A stretch of DNA of 64,000 bases from Apostichopus japonicus. Lineage: Eukaryota; Echinodermata; Holothuroidea; Aspidochirotida; Stichopodidae. The position numbers were made by a program, and so were the translations under genes. Under the pieces are notes generated by a model that was not told the DNA's origin, ran no database searches, and worked only from the letters and a program-made list of their open reading frames with translations. The DNA is taken from the NCBI RefSeq assembly GCF_037975245.1, contig NC_092562.1, forward strand, positions 6,182,001-6,246,000, read 5' to 3'. Shown in pieces: positions 1-12,247 of the stretch (positions are counted from its first letter, which is position 1; each line of letters starts with the position of its first letter).

Positions 1-2342
1 AACACTTTGGTTTTTTTCTCTAAAAAAATTGATTTTCCTTCATTATGTATGAAATGGAACTATTCTATCATGCATATGCATTTGTTATATGGAAATATCA
101 CCAAATCCAGTCTAACATAAAGAAATTACCATACGAAAAAACCTGACATGTGTAATGTACTGTATATCTTTAGCTTCTTGTGTGACATCATTTCACTTAA
201 ATGGAGACTGGCAAAGAACTATGCACAGTTAAATTAATTTCAAAATGATTCCTGAAGTACATGAGATCATTTATGGATGCAAAGTTTGGGATTATTTGGC
301 ACATCATATACTGTACAATAAATAAACTTCAGACAATATCAACATACTGTAGAGACTTGCTAAGTATATATTTAGAAACTACAGTATTACAGTACTGTAC
401 AGGTACCTGAATTCATGCTACTGATGTTACACAGCACAGACTGTAAACTGTACATGTATGTAGTTAAGGACTAAAATACAGGTACAGTAGTTACTTTATA
501 TATTTGGCTGGATGAATGATAGGTCTTTCATGCAGAAAGACTGTGTATTAGATCTGCCCGAACGATCCTAACTTTTAAGTTGTAGTCATGGGAGTTATAA
601 TTTAACATACAATATACTCTAATTTTGCTATTTGAAACAGAAAGTCAATTGCATCCCATGATTGACCTCTAATATGATTTATGCACTAAATCACCCAGTT
701 CTGAAGATTATATAAGCCAAAACATTTTTAAAGTTGCAAGTTGATATTTTGGATTATATACATTTATCAGATGTACGCTGATTTAATTAAACATGGTTTG
801 CTACTACAGTATATCGTTATCAAATCCCTCTATACAAGATCACATAAACCAGTACCTGTATATGCTGGGTTACTGCTGGCTACAATTACCACATGGATAA
901 ATTTAAAAAAAAAAAAAAAAAATTTAATTGCAAAATGAAAACAACTGTGCAAAGCAAATAAACTACTCATCGAAGGTGACCTTGCTTTAAACATATCACA
1001 TATGTAAACACTTTCCTACCTTAAAACCCTGAAATATAGATAGTTTACTTGAAATATATCTCAACTTACAGTAGATCGATAATCAACCTGCTGTGAAGCA
1101 ACCTCTTAAGAAAATTGTATATATGTGTGAAGGAGTCTATACTTGCTCACTTAGCAGTGCTCAGGAAAACCTACATCTACAGTAAGCAATGATCAGACAG
1201 CGGGGTGAGGTCTGGATGCAATTTGACGAGCATGAACGTTGTGTTGATCAATGTGGTTATAGAACATATCAGAAAACTGGGAATAAATTAAACTGAAATA
1301 AAGATGAAGTGATGTGTAAGAGAGTTTATTACTCAAGGCTCTGCTTACTAGCTACCGTATGGAGATAAAATAAAGAGGACTTGGATGTCAGTTGAATTCA
1401 CAGAGCTCTGTGATATCTCATCTTTAGTGTATGGTTGCTCATTATTTAAGGAGACTCTTTGAAGAATTTACTGAGATCTTAATGATGGATAATTTAACAT
1501 GCAGTAACAGATTTAGAATTTCATATGGAAGCTGCCTCACCATGGGTATAAGAATTTATACATGTATGTCTCCAAAAATATAAAGATGAACCAGACAAAC
1601 TTAAATTTACTGAACATTATGCCAAAAGACATTTATCCAGATCATCTACTATATAGACATACACAATTCAGAAGGTTAACCGTGCTATACACATTATAAA
1701 AAGATGTATAATTATGTTATGTGTACTGTATACTGTTAATGGTCTAGTGTGAATGATTCAGCATCATCGAGTGTCATTTTTGATTGATTACATCTTATAG
1801 CTTTCTTTAATTTGATATGCAGAAGTCACAGACAGACTTGAGAGTAAGTTACCTACAGACTACATACATTATTACTGTAGCCATACACGTTACTGAACTA
1901 CATAACAATTTTGTTTTCCATTTAATTCATTCTTTAGGTGCTTCACAATGGCTAGGTTTATGTTTCACTAATGATTTGATGATAAGTAAAGATGTCCAAT
2001 TGGCTATTTAGTGTACCATCAGTAGTTGACACAAGTGTATTGATCTCAAGCAATACTAAAAAGTGATTACGTGCAAACTGAAAAGACAAAAAAAACAGAA
2101 GATAATGTTTGATCCTATGTTTTTCATTATGTTCAATGTACCACCCGTGTTGTTCATGGATGAAAAATGTCATTTAATGACTGAAAATGACAGTGATAGC
2201 TGTTAAACTATAGATGCCAATGTCATAAACACAGTAAAATTTTGAAACTATTTTTGAAAAAAAACAGTTCTCATTATAAAAGCTAGAGCATGCCTAGATG
2301 TGAGTTAAGTAACGAATATTCAACACTAAAAAGCAACGGTTA
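1..2342. other. AT-rich stretch without a recognisable gene
   Basis: No exon, RNA gene or complete mobile element was recognised here on either strand. There is a pure A run at 905-922 and many short TACAGTA/GTACTGTA words. The short open frames in it look like chance. The missing end of the minus-strand thioredoxin gene could cross this stretch as intron, but I found no exon in it. Confidence 0.5.
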
Positions 2343-2875
2343 TGGCAAGCCACATGTGCAATAATTTGATAAACCGAGTTTATTGCCCATAACTCTGTTT
2401 TTCGTTCGATAAACTGAGTTTATCGACTGGATAATCATGTTTTTCGCGATAAACTCAGTTTATCGAGCGAAAAGCACATTTAACGGCAATAAACTTGGTT
2501 TATCGAGCGATAAACTGAGCTATCGATAAACTGAGTTTATTGATCGAAAAACAGAGTTAACGGCAATAAACTTGGTTAATCCAATTATTGCACATGTGGC
2601 GTGCCATATCCAATTCGATAAACTTGGTTTATCGAGCAATAAACTGAGTTTATCGATAAAATCAGTTTATCGATAAACAGAGATTATCGTTAAACTTAGT
2701 TTATCGATCAAAACAGATATATAGTTCCCATTTGATAAACTTGGTTTATCCCCTATTATCCTATAGTTTATCGAGGCAACCCTGCTTTTCGCTCGATAAA
2801 CAGAGTTTATCGTGAAAAACAGACTTTAACTGCGATAAACTTGGTTTATCAAATTACTGCACATATGGCTTGCCA
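2343..2875. mobile_element. Foldback/MITE-like element made of GATAAAC palindromes
   Basis: The two ends are inverted copies of each other: TGGCAAGCCACATGTGCAAT at the left and its near reverse complement at the right, ending near 2875. An internal copy of this end lies at about 2583-2612. Between the ends are roughly a dozen imperfect palindromes of the type GATAAACTNNGTTTATC, separated by short spacers such as GAGCGAAAA. There is no coding capacity. I see no certain target-site duplication. By structure it is a non-autonomous foldback DNA element; the superfamily is unknown. Confidence 0.7.
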
Positions 2876-3479
2876 AAAACGGTGCCACCGGTGTAACACA
2901 TACATACTACTCAAGGTTTAGTTTAGATTCCAACTTGTTAAAATGTATTTATTTATGTAGCTCCATGGTCCGTCCTTAGTATTCAGTACTGATAACATTG
3001 GTAATGCATTGGTAAGGTATGGTATGGTATATACTGTACATAAACTACACACTAGTCCTGTTAGATAGTAGTCACTTTAAGGCAAATTGTTCTCTACGTA
3101 CCAATTGAGCAACTGAACGAATACTTAAATATTTAATTGGCCAATGTAAGTACAATAATTACCAACAAACGATAAACTGCAGACTATCATGAAGGAAATT
3201 GAAAGAGAAAGACTTGGGCTTGGCTTTCCATTGAACATTATTTTGTTATGTTTGGCATCTCATGGGATCACTAGCAATCCATGCGTTAAGCCTAAGGGAT
3301 TTCCTGTTCAGGAAACATAGTGCTTTCCTACAGCTGTGTATAAGAAGGATCATAGTCTGATATTGTCGAGCGAATACAACACAGGGTTAGTAGATCAAAG
3401 AGATGACAAAAGTGAGTCCTTACATGGTACTGTACCAGAGCGAGGTACAGCCGAAATAATATGGCACAATAATTCTACA
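2876..3479. other. No gene seen
   Basis: Only unassigned AT-rich sequence is visible, with no convincing open frame. The last 150 bases may be the 5' flank or leader of the gag relic that follows. Confidence 0.4.
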
Positions 3480-4200
3480 AAGTCTTGCCGAAGCTAGGCA
3501 AACAGGTCATGTATGAAACATGGAAAAACAAAGTAAAAATGTGGCAGCTCATAACAGATTAAGAACCACAAAAGCTAGCCATAGCAATCGCACTGTCAAT
3601 CACAGGGAATGCTAGAGAAACTGCCTTGAAGCTAAAAGCAGGGAAACTATACTATAAAACAGGCATAGAGACACTCCTACAAGAATTGGATTTGATATTC
3701 AAAAAGGATGCATTAGACAGTGTGAATTAAGCATATATAAAGAATTCAAATTTTACAGACAAGGCAAGTACAACACCATAGCGACCCACATTGTGCAGTT
3801 TGAGCTGCTATAAACCAATAGATGAAAAAGCGTGACATGATGCTTCCGATGCAGTGCTGGCATTCAAGCTATTAAATAAAACAAATCTGGGTATCGTCAG
3901 ATGGTGTTGACGGCCTGCACAGACATCAAGTTTAGCACAATGAAGTCTGTTTTTACAAGGATTTTCAGTGATTCACAAAGTAAGTTTGTAGGAAGCAACA
4001 ACGATAAGACCCATGATTTAGCCTAACGTTAATGACACGCTTGACCCGGACCTAACATCCATAACATGTGACATTGACAGCAATCCTTGGCCAAATGTTA
4101 GGCAAAAGTCTGTTGAAGGTCAGGAGCGCATGCCACAGACACTAACGTTAGATATCGATCGGTAAATAGGTTGAATAACAAACCAAGAAACAAGATACCA
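3480..4200 (+). pseudogene. Decayed gag region of an LTR retrotransposon
   Basis: Conceptual translation gives a gag-like series of motifs: METWKNKVKMW near 3510-3545, LAIALSITGNARETALKLKA near 3577-3640, then LLQELDLIFKKDALDSVN and AVLAFKLLNKTNL near 3855-3890. The order and spacing resemble the gag N-terminal domain of LTR retrotransposons found in many invertebrates. The frame is interrupted by several stop codons and small shifts, so no protein is made. I found no LTRs, protease or reverse transcriptase beside it, so it is an isolated, old fragment. Confidence 0.5.
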
Positions 4201-4537
4201 AATAATTGTGATCACATCAGAGGCAATAACTCAATCAATTGATTTGGAAAATTCATTAAATGGACAGTATGTGAAATGATATATCAGGGCGAAAGATTAC
4301 CCAGACAAACAACAAAGGATAAAACCAGTCGGTTATTACCTTACAGTATATGCAAAACACCAATACTGAGCAAAGGCAGCCTAGAACAAGCCCAGAGATT
4401 ACTATATTATGCACATTTTATTTAAATCTTAATAATTAAACTGTTTATCTAATAATGATAAGCAGCTGCTCTCAATATTAAACATATCAAGGCCAAATAA
4501 CAAAGTTACCAAGTTGTAAACTTAAGCAGGCAAGGGT

Positions 4538-4692
4538 GTTGTTCAATAACAACTTCCTGACATGGACGTTAAATGGATGTGTGCCGAGAGATTGGCTTCG
4601 GTCAGCTTGCGAGTCTATAAGCCTTCATGGCTTCTTTCGCGAGTTCCTGCTTGCGGGAAGATCACATATACATATACATACATACATAACTG
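4538..4692 (+). mobile_element. 5'-truncated SINE copy
   Basis: This stretch matches the 3' part of the fuller SINE at 45031-45310, in opposite orientation. Shared blocks are GACATGGACGTTAAAT, CTTCGGTCAGCTTGCG and CGCGAGTTCCTGCTTGC, followed by a short ACATACAT-type tail. The tRNA-like head is missing here, as expected of a 5'-truncated retrotransposed copy. A short open frame across it is incidental. Confidence 0.75.
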
Positions 4693-4779
4693 GGTTTTTC
4701 TACGAGTACAGTAATTACAGACATGTATGTAAATGCTAAATCTGCCATTAACTATACATTCATCGGCTTTCAAGATATA

Positions 4780-5819
4780 TAGTCAGTTGGGGTAAAAAAA
4801 AACAAGGGGGTAGTTGGGGTAAAAAAAAACAACCCCTTTTTATAGAAGGGGAATATTTAGCCAAAGTTCCAATTTATTTTGGGTGATAGTCCTATATGTG
4901 TAGTTTATTATTATATAATTTCTGGAACTCTATGTCACTTCGCTGCCAATCACTGCTTCATCGAATCAAGCGAATGCTAAACGAGCAAAATTTGAAGTTT
5001 GTACCACATATCCGAAACTTTCTCCTGCATACCCAGCTTATATGATGTGGAGATTATTCCAGCAGTTACAGCATAGCAGTTAGTGATATTACACTCCCCC
5101 ATGGTAGAATTACTCCAACTTCATTCACGCTTCATGGGGGGGCCTTGTTTTTTTTTACCCCCAAAAAATGATGCGAATGGGGTAAAAAAAAACAAGTACT
5201 TTCCGGCTCCAATGTACTCCCTATTTTGCCTGAATGGATAAATTTTTCCATAATGTTGATTTTAGAGGTTAGGCAAATAGTTCTCATGTCTTTCATGTGT
5301 CAAACATGTTAAATAATTGGGCAAAAGTAACTGAAATTGGCTCAACTCTAATGTTTCTACTATATTACACCACATTTGTGTAGCATCATATACACACTGT
5401 ACAGTATGAATATGGCTGAGCATGACATATGACACGAGCCATCCATAATTACGAATTAAGACAATTTCACAATTTTTTTTCCTTTTTCATGTAAAGGTAG
5501 TAGCTCATACTTAGATGTAATTATATGCAAACATGATTTTAAGATACATTCATGAAGAAAATAGCTGTTTTCTAGCATTGTTTTTTTTTACCCGGCATTG
5601 CTTTTTTTTACCCCGAATTAAGCAAATTTTGGGGGTAAAAAAAACAACATTTTTCGCAAAAAACGACACTTTCCATTTACAAAAAGTTATTTTTGTTAGA
5701 TTCTCTTTAAGAGAATCCCACTCCACACACTTGAACATTGGAACCGAAACAATACCTCTTACTCATCAATTTTTAGAGCAAACTTTAGGTAAATTGTTTT
5801 TTTTTACCCCACTTGACTA
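4780..5819. mobile_element. TA-flanked non-autonomous DNA element with reiterated GGGGTAAAAAAAAACAA
   Basis: The ends are inverted repeats: TAGTCAGTTGGGGTAAAAAA at the left and its near complement at the right, ending GACTTGACTA-like at 5819. Both sides are flanked by TA, the duplication typical of Tc1/mariner-type elements. The end motif recurs inside in both orientations, near 4817, 5143, 5178, 5577, 5598 and 5634. No transposase is present. Open frames at 5533-5856 and antisense are by-products of the repeats. Confidence 0.65.
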
Positions 5820-6743
5820 TAGGTCAACACCAAAGTCCCCAAACAACAAAGTTTGACAGCAACTTTGTGAAATTTACATCTATGTTAGGACTCAAGGATT
5901 TATTCTCAGTTTATTTACAAGTACATGTGTACAGCTTAACTGTGCATATATATAGACAAATGTTCACATTTAATAAGCTGCTTTCCCTGAAGGAGAGATC
6001 ATGTAAGGCTTATTTTGATAGTTCCAGGTAACGGTAAGCCGGGCCTTACACTAATAACGTTGAACCGAGCGTGAACAGGAAAGTCTTAATAAATAATCTC
6101 CAAAAGCGGATATTTGATGATAAGTTCCTTTTTATAAACTCTGAATATAACTATAACTTGGAATAATTAAAATGCAACTGTAGGCATAAATGCTGATCAT
6201 AAATATAAACTAAGGAGCCCACTGTTATACGTCTGTAGGCTTCGGGAGATAAACTTAAACTCCCCTATATGTCTTTAAGAGACACTTAAACCCCTGATTC
6301 TAAAATAACAAATTACGACGCGATGCACAGGGCACACGCTCTGCCCTTGAACCTGATTGGTCCAAACTTATAGCTAACCCCTCAACCAACTCTTCATTGG
6401 TTGAGTGCCAACCTGATATGCAGATGAGCACATGCAAATGGGCACTCAACCAATTTTAACCAGTTTCGCTGTCTTCCAACCCCACAAACCGAATCATTTA
6501 AAACAAAACATCTGTATACGCTTCTAATAGCGCGCGATTCATAGCCGGCCACACCACAGAGCAAACCACCAAAACGCGAGCCATGTGTGACGTCATAATA
6601 ACAATAAGTAAACAATATGTTAACACAAACTAGAATACGCTTGCGGCTTTACAATAATATAAAGGTCAAGACGAAAAAAATAATATTAAATCTGATATGA
6701 AACACAAAATATAGCTCTGTAAAGTATAAAGTCTGTATCTCAC
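5820..6743. other. No exon recognised (right part is thioredoxin intron 3)
   Basis: This is mostly unassigned sequence. The part next to 6743 is the beginning of the intron that follows the third thioredoxin exon on the minus strand, whose donor reads GTGAGA. A chance minus-strand Met-Pro-Thr near 6191 was examined and rejected as the next exon because stop codons surround it. Confidence 0.45.
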
Positions 6744-6809
6744 CCCATTGGCATCCACATCTAGTTTGGCAAATACTATATGAGCATAGTTTGGGTCCTC
6801 TGCAAGTTT
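6744..6809 (-). CDS. TXN: Thioredoxin coding exon 3
   Basis: Twenty-two codons, [20 protein letters not shown] then NG, from an acceptor ATAG to the donor GTGAGA. It matches the third beta strand of thioredoxin with its conserved DVD. It is too short to be trusted alone, but phase, order and fit to the family are right. Confidence 0.85.
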
Positions 6810-9800
6810 CTATCATGAAAAATTTAAATAGAATTAAGACAGCTTTTAGTAGCTTACCCATAAAATGGATTAAAAAACAATGACAGGACTAATAAATATC
6901 AATTATGGTTTGGAGATATATAAAAAAAATAAAAATCAGGCTAAAAATGCAAACTAGACAGTTACAGTATTTACGCAAAATCAGCTAGAATAGTTTAAAT
7001 TTTGTTGGCATGCACTGTGAATTAATCATGTATTATTGAAGTTTTTGTGTAAGAATGTTTTCAGGATATGAATGGACCATGAGAACATAATGATGCATAC
7101 AAACTGTCCTAAACCTGCACAATACCATGATAAACAACAATGAAGATGAAGTGCAGGGATAACAGCTTCAGTGATGAACATTTAATGAGACCCACCATTC
7201 TATATTTTTGATGAAGTTACATTCCATGGTTCTACATATATCAATGCAGTATTGTACTGTACTGTATAGCTGTCAATTGAGGCTAACAAGGTAACTCATA
7301 AATTATAATTCAGGTCTAACTGATCGCTTCTGTTGCTCTCATTCTCCAAACCTTTATGGAAATGCATCAACTAATTAGCTCTGTGGATGATAGATTGGTC
7401 TCCAAAGCTTCTTCTGCGGTGAACTTAAGCTAATAAAGCAGTTTCTGAAGCTACAATTGCTGTATAGTCTGTGTCAAAATCAGACAGTGTCCTTCACAGC
7501 TTCAGTTGTTAACGTGCTAATCAGATCAACACTTCACAAAATTGCAGAAGAAAAAAGTTACTTTTGGGGAAAAAAAGGGCGTTAGTACTCTCATATACTG
7601 TAATATATCGCCAGTATATAAACTACAGCATGTACAGTACTCATTTATGCATACGTATCTCACCTTGAAAGGTGCTGCAATTTGTTTGCATGGTCCACAC
7701 CAAGTTGCATAAAAGTCCACAATGACAAGCTTGTCACCAGCATCTTCTAGTATTTTCATGAAAGTTGACTGCATGGAGGAGAATTAAATTATATCAGTCA
7801 GTTTGAATTTAATTTTTAATTTTATCTACTACATATGGGATCGTAGAACTTGTGGTACAGTACCATAAGCATGAAAAAGTCCAGGACAGTCCGCATAGAA
7901 AAAGTGCATTTCAAACAATGTGGCTAAGGATTATCCCAAAGCACTGCTTAGAAAAGTAGTAAGAAAACTTATGGTGATCCTATTAGGCCAACGTCTTTTA
8001 ATTATAATATAATTATAATACATAGATGTGTAGGTTTGGTGATAAGAACATCAGGATTTGGGATAGTACTTAGACCTCTCCTTCGGGTGGATTACAGTAT
8101 ATCGGCCTACAGTACCACTATATTGGTTTTATTTCACTAGCTCCACTGTGATGGGTATGATACCAATTGATCATCTTACCTATTTGGGGGTATTTATTAA
8201 TATGCAATCCGAATTTGATATGACAATGATTCATTTTGTCCAGCTTACTTCACTTAAAAAAGAAAACTGTACTAGTTGCTAGATAATATGAAATTATTTG
8301 ATCAGACTTAAGAGGGCAGGTTAAACTTATGAGGGCAGTGGAAGAATAGGCCACATTTATACGGAACTTTCCTTTGAATTCCCTATGTAATCTCTAAGGC
8401 CAAAAGTTGTGGAATATGAAAGGTATCCAGCTTCATTCCTCATGGACTGACATTTTTGGTGATTGATTAAAACTAAGGTGACCAGACATCCGGGATATCT
8501 GGGGAAAGTCCCCACATCTCTTGTACTGTACATAGATTTAACATGTCTCAGGTTTCTATGAGCTGCCTGGGCGTATCCCCAAATATATCAATTGGTCCAA
8601 ATGATTACAACTTAACACATGTTTGGCCTTCAGAACGTAGAAACTTCTTCCGTGTAAACCTTTATCGTTTTCAAAAATACATTCATAACTCACAGATAAA
8701 GGCATTTCAGATCATTGAATAATTTCACCGGTTGCATTTCACATGGACTATGCAATAATTAAAGAGATTCCAAGCTGCTTTCCAAGTTGTTTTTGGTTGT
8801 GTATTTCTATACCTTTGGCAAAAGCACCTGTTTCGAGATGAGGTGTTCTAAAGATGAGTATTTGAACATTATCCTTGGAACATATTGTACAGGGAAAACC
8901 ACCAAACACTCAAAGACCCTCAAAATTTCAACCTCCCTTTAAACATACAAACTTTCAGGTCATAACTTCTAATGTCAAATTTAATGGTCAAGGTCAACAT
9001 CTTGTCCCCCCCCCACTCCTCTTCCCATTTATTGGAAAAAATATGGTCACCTTAGATTAAACCCTACATAAACAAGTGGTCTCCTCTGGAACAAATGGCT
9101 CTAGACACCATACTGTAGCTCTCCTATATGTCAGCACTTACCAACTAGTGGACAGTGTGAAACAAATTTATTAAGGAATGAAGAATATGGGGGAGTACTG
9201 TACATGGCATATCAGAAAATAAACTACAGCAGTAACCTTTAACACCCAATATTCAACTAGTGCAAACAATTATCCCTTGAACTAGTGAATTGACCTCTAG
9301 ATGTCATGGTTGTCATTGCTTTGAAAGTGATGACCAACTTGACCCCAAATTTACAATCACCATGCATGGCAATTTAAGCATGTATAAATGTGCAAACATG
9401 GAATTCCTTTCAGGAAGCTCAGTATTTCCTACTGTTTTTAGTGATACTGTTGCTACAAGGATACACCACACAGCAACTACAGCTTACAATAGTAAGTACT
9501 ACACCTGTATGAAAACTACACTGATCTATAAACTAGTTCTTTCACAAGATTTTCGCACAGGCCTACTGCACACTGAACAAAAGTAGAAAATGTTCTGTGG
9601 TAAAAGAGGTAGAGATTGTCAATGGCAAATAAATTATCCCATGCATCCTTGTATCTTCTCTTCTGTATTTTTTTTTATTCCTGACTAGATCATCAAAAGA
9701 GACAGAGAGAGAAGGGAAGGGAAGGGAAGTGAAGGGAAGGGAAGGGAAGGGCAGGGCAGGGAAGGGAAATCATACATGAACAACCCATCAAGCAGCCTCT

Positions 9801-10938
9801 GTTTCCCATTCATTTCTACTGATTCAATTGGGTCCAATCAACTACTGAACTCACTGTTTTATTTTGATTACCCATGATGATACAGTAACTTGCCAACATA
9901 AAGTTACATTGCTATCATACAAATGACTTTATTTCAAGGTTATACATACCAATGTCAATTTCAAAAAGGAAAAAAAATCACTTGGAGATCATGCATGATG
10001 TCACTGTGTATTGTGTAATGCATTGATTCAACTGAAATGAATGTCGATCTCAACAGGACAAGTACAGTAAATGAAGCTACCAGTTGGATCACTGTTCTTA
10101 TGTTCGATTCACAAATTTCAAGTTGTGATATGTTTACAATATTAATGGGAAGATCACAACCCCTTTCAAATTATAGCCACTGATGAAACTACAGTACTTA
10201 CATTTAGTGCTCTTAAATTTAGAGGTGACAGTGGCATTGAGAGCCAGGTTTGGCCCCATGGAAAAATATGTCACCATACCCCCTACTTGACATAGATTCA
10301 TTTTTCCTTTGGCCTAAGAATATTATGACTATATTATATACTATAACTATATTAATCAGTGTTAACTATAAATTTTAAATTGTAAGGTACAGGAGAGATC
10401 CATCTCTATTCACTTTTGATGTTACCTATAATGTTAAGAAGCTATTCAAAGAAGGTACATACAAAGATGAGGAAGTTTCCTTTTCATGTAAGGCTGAAAT
10501 CATCATACAGTATTTCTGAGGTCCAACTTCAAGCTAACATTCAGTTTTCTGAGTACAGTATTCAATTATAAGAAAGAACTGAGTTTGACTGGTAATTTTG
10601 ATAGCTACTTCAAATACAGGATTATCAACTGGAAAACCTAAAAACACGACAAAAGAATTGAAATTGGACTGACAGTCTGTCGTGATCGTAATCTGCCAGT
10701 TATCAACGTAAATTCACTTGTACAAAATTACAACTGAACAACAGTCAAAGACAGTACTTTCTTATTCTAATTTGGCGTTCAGATCTGTTTGAACACGGTG
10801 TGGCCTACACTAAGTTACACTCGCACTCACAGTGCACATATGTAAGTCTGTCCAAGTATAGGCCAACACAATTTACAAACTGATAATCACAAGAACGTTA
10901 TTATTACTTACGTGATCTGCAATTTCTTGAACAGGCAT
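6744..10938 (-). CDS. TXN: Thioredoxin, 5' three exons (gene runs beyond what is visible)
   Basis: This encodes the N-terminal 66 residues of a classical thioredoxin, the small cytosolic dithiol reductase kept reduced by thioredoxin reductase and NADPH. Coding exons on the minus strand are 10938-10912, 7768-7664 and 6809-6744, all in phase 0 with GT-AG junctions. The protein starts MPVQEIADH, continues [20 protein letters not shown] with the redox pair C32/C35 in WCGPC, and reaches the [13 protein letters not shown] strand that ends with the conserved DVD. The start is supported by ACC before the ATG and by a usual thioredoxin N-terminal length. A full thioredoxin is about 105 residues, so about 40 residues, including the cis-proline segment, are missing. 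I scanned for that segment down to base 1 and did not find it. Family assignment is firm; orthology to vertebrate TXN is likely but not proved. Confidence 0.85.
7664..7768 (-). CDS. TXN: Thioredoxin coding exon 2 with WCGPC active site
   Basis: Thirty-five codons in phase 0 between an acceptor ending TGCAG and the donor GTGAGA. It carries the core motif [14 protein letters not shown] and the helix KQIAAPFK. The in-frame ATG just upstream of the acceptor is intronic. Confidence 0.9.
7769..10911 (-). other. Thioredoxin intron 1
   Basis: A 3.1-kb intron. It contains a GGGAA microsatellite at 9711-9768, a run of C near 9005-9016, and no further feature that I recognise. The open frames in it (for example 9290-9586 plus) have no recognisable protein content. 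Confidence 0.6.
9711..9768. repeat. (GGGAA)n microsatellite
   Basis: About eleven five-base units with a few substitutions, purine-only on the plus strand. Confidence 0.9.
10912..10938 (-). CDS. TXN: Thioredoxin coding exon 1
   Basis: Nine codons, MPVQEIADH, followed by a consensus donor GTAAGT on the minus strand. The sequence before the ATG is CCACC, a strong animal start context. Length and content match the short first coding exon of thioredoxin genes. Confidence 0.75.
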
Positions 10939-11340
10939 GGTGGAATCTCAATATAAGTCCCTGCTGGTATCCTCAAATTAATTTATCGACGAGGAAAGAT
11001 GGCTCAAACTCCCGTTATGAATGGAACAGATGCGTCGTGCAAGATAGCCGAAGTTAAAATTAATGGACAACTGCAATGCTATCACGTACACGCACAGGCA
11101 CTCAATTTGTAAGTTTCATACGCAAACTGTGTAAGTGAGTGAGCAGACGACAGACAAATGATGCGACGACGATTGTCAAATTAAACCGAAGAACGCCGTA
11201 AACGAGAGGAGGTGATAATCGTGTTCCAGTTTTGTGAGCTCACAAGGAGAAAAGAAAACTAACCAGGTCGCATCGAAGATTATATAAAGGAATAGCTAGG
11301 GTTGGCCGAGGGATGGTTGAATCCGTTCTCTGTTAAGGGC
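10939..11340 (-). promoter_or_regulatory. Probable upstream region of the thioredoxin gene
   Basis: This lies directly 5' of the thioredoxin start on the minus strand and is less AT-rich, with more CpG, than the surroundings. I cannot identify a TATA box, an initiator or the transcription start, so this is a positional inference only. Confidence 0.3.
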
Positions 11341-12239
11341 AGTATGGAAGCTTCTTCCCCTGAAATAATGTGCAATTTTTTTTTTCATGTTTGTGTGAAG
11401 GAGAAAATGATGGGAGAGGTGAAAATGATGGGAGGGGAAAAGTACACCTCCCTGGCGCGGATTAAGGGAACTAGGTGATCTGCGGTGTGTTCACCCCTTT
11501 ACAACACCACACAAAGAAATAATAGGTGTACGTTGTTTATTCATTGGCCTAATAATAGCTTCAATAAATACTCCTCGGCACCATTAACAGGTATAAAGTT
11601 TATTTTTAAGGGGTACCGATAAATAAATGCCCATCATCGTTGCTGTACTGCAACCGAGGCGTACACACTAGGCTTGAGTAGCCTGAACACTACAATCGAA
11701 GGATGCGAGCATTACCAACAAGTACAGAATTCAGTACCAAATCCCGGAAATAACGATTATGGCAGATTGTAATAGATTGTCGAAGAAATCAAATGCCGCC
11801 CTCAACTTTATAAAGTTCCACGCTTCGTTCGTACAAAAAGTCTGTTTACCATCAATAGTTAACAGTGAAGTAACTAATCTGGTGCGGCCGCCCGGGCCCA
11901 GGGGAGAAGTTTAACAAGCAATGCAACGAAACAGGAACCACTCATCCACCGAAGGCGGCCGCCAGCCGTAGTTCGATATTAAACTTACCATCAGTACACC
12001 TATAGTGCCCGTGAATATTTAGCTGTATAGGGTCAATTGAACATTCATCTAGATATACACTTGGGCCCTCTTTTAATCCGATGTCGGGACCACCAAAACT
12101 TTTGTGGAGGCCAATCAAGTAACGTATCTCAAATTTACCCATGTGCTGTTTAAGACCTCTCGGAATCATCAAATGGACCCTTCAAAATATAGAAAGATTG
12201 AATTGATATTAAACTCCCAGCAGGAATGTTAGTAGGCTA
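11341..12239. other. Unassigned CpG-containing stretch with one minus-strand open frame
   Basis: No known gene was recognised. A minus-strand frame at 12172-11942 could encode 76 residues beginning MMIPRGLKQH. I do not recognise it, and it has no clear splice context. The only other feature is a GC-rich patch near 11880-11905. Confidence 0.3.
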
Positions 12240-12247
12240 TATGTGTT

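Noticed and set aside
5533-5856. 107-codon plus-strand frame
   Set aside because: It is produced by the T-rich and A-rich internal repeats of the TA-flanked element.
6180-6200. Minus-strand Met-Pro-Thr as the missing thioredoxin exon
   Set aside because: Stop codons lie a few codons on either side in that frame, and the neighbouring residues do not fit the family.
11942-12172. 76-codon minus-strand frame as a gene
   Set aside because: No recognised domain and no splice partners; kept only as a remark in the annotation of that stretch.
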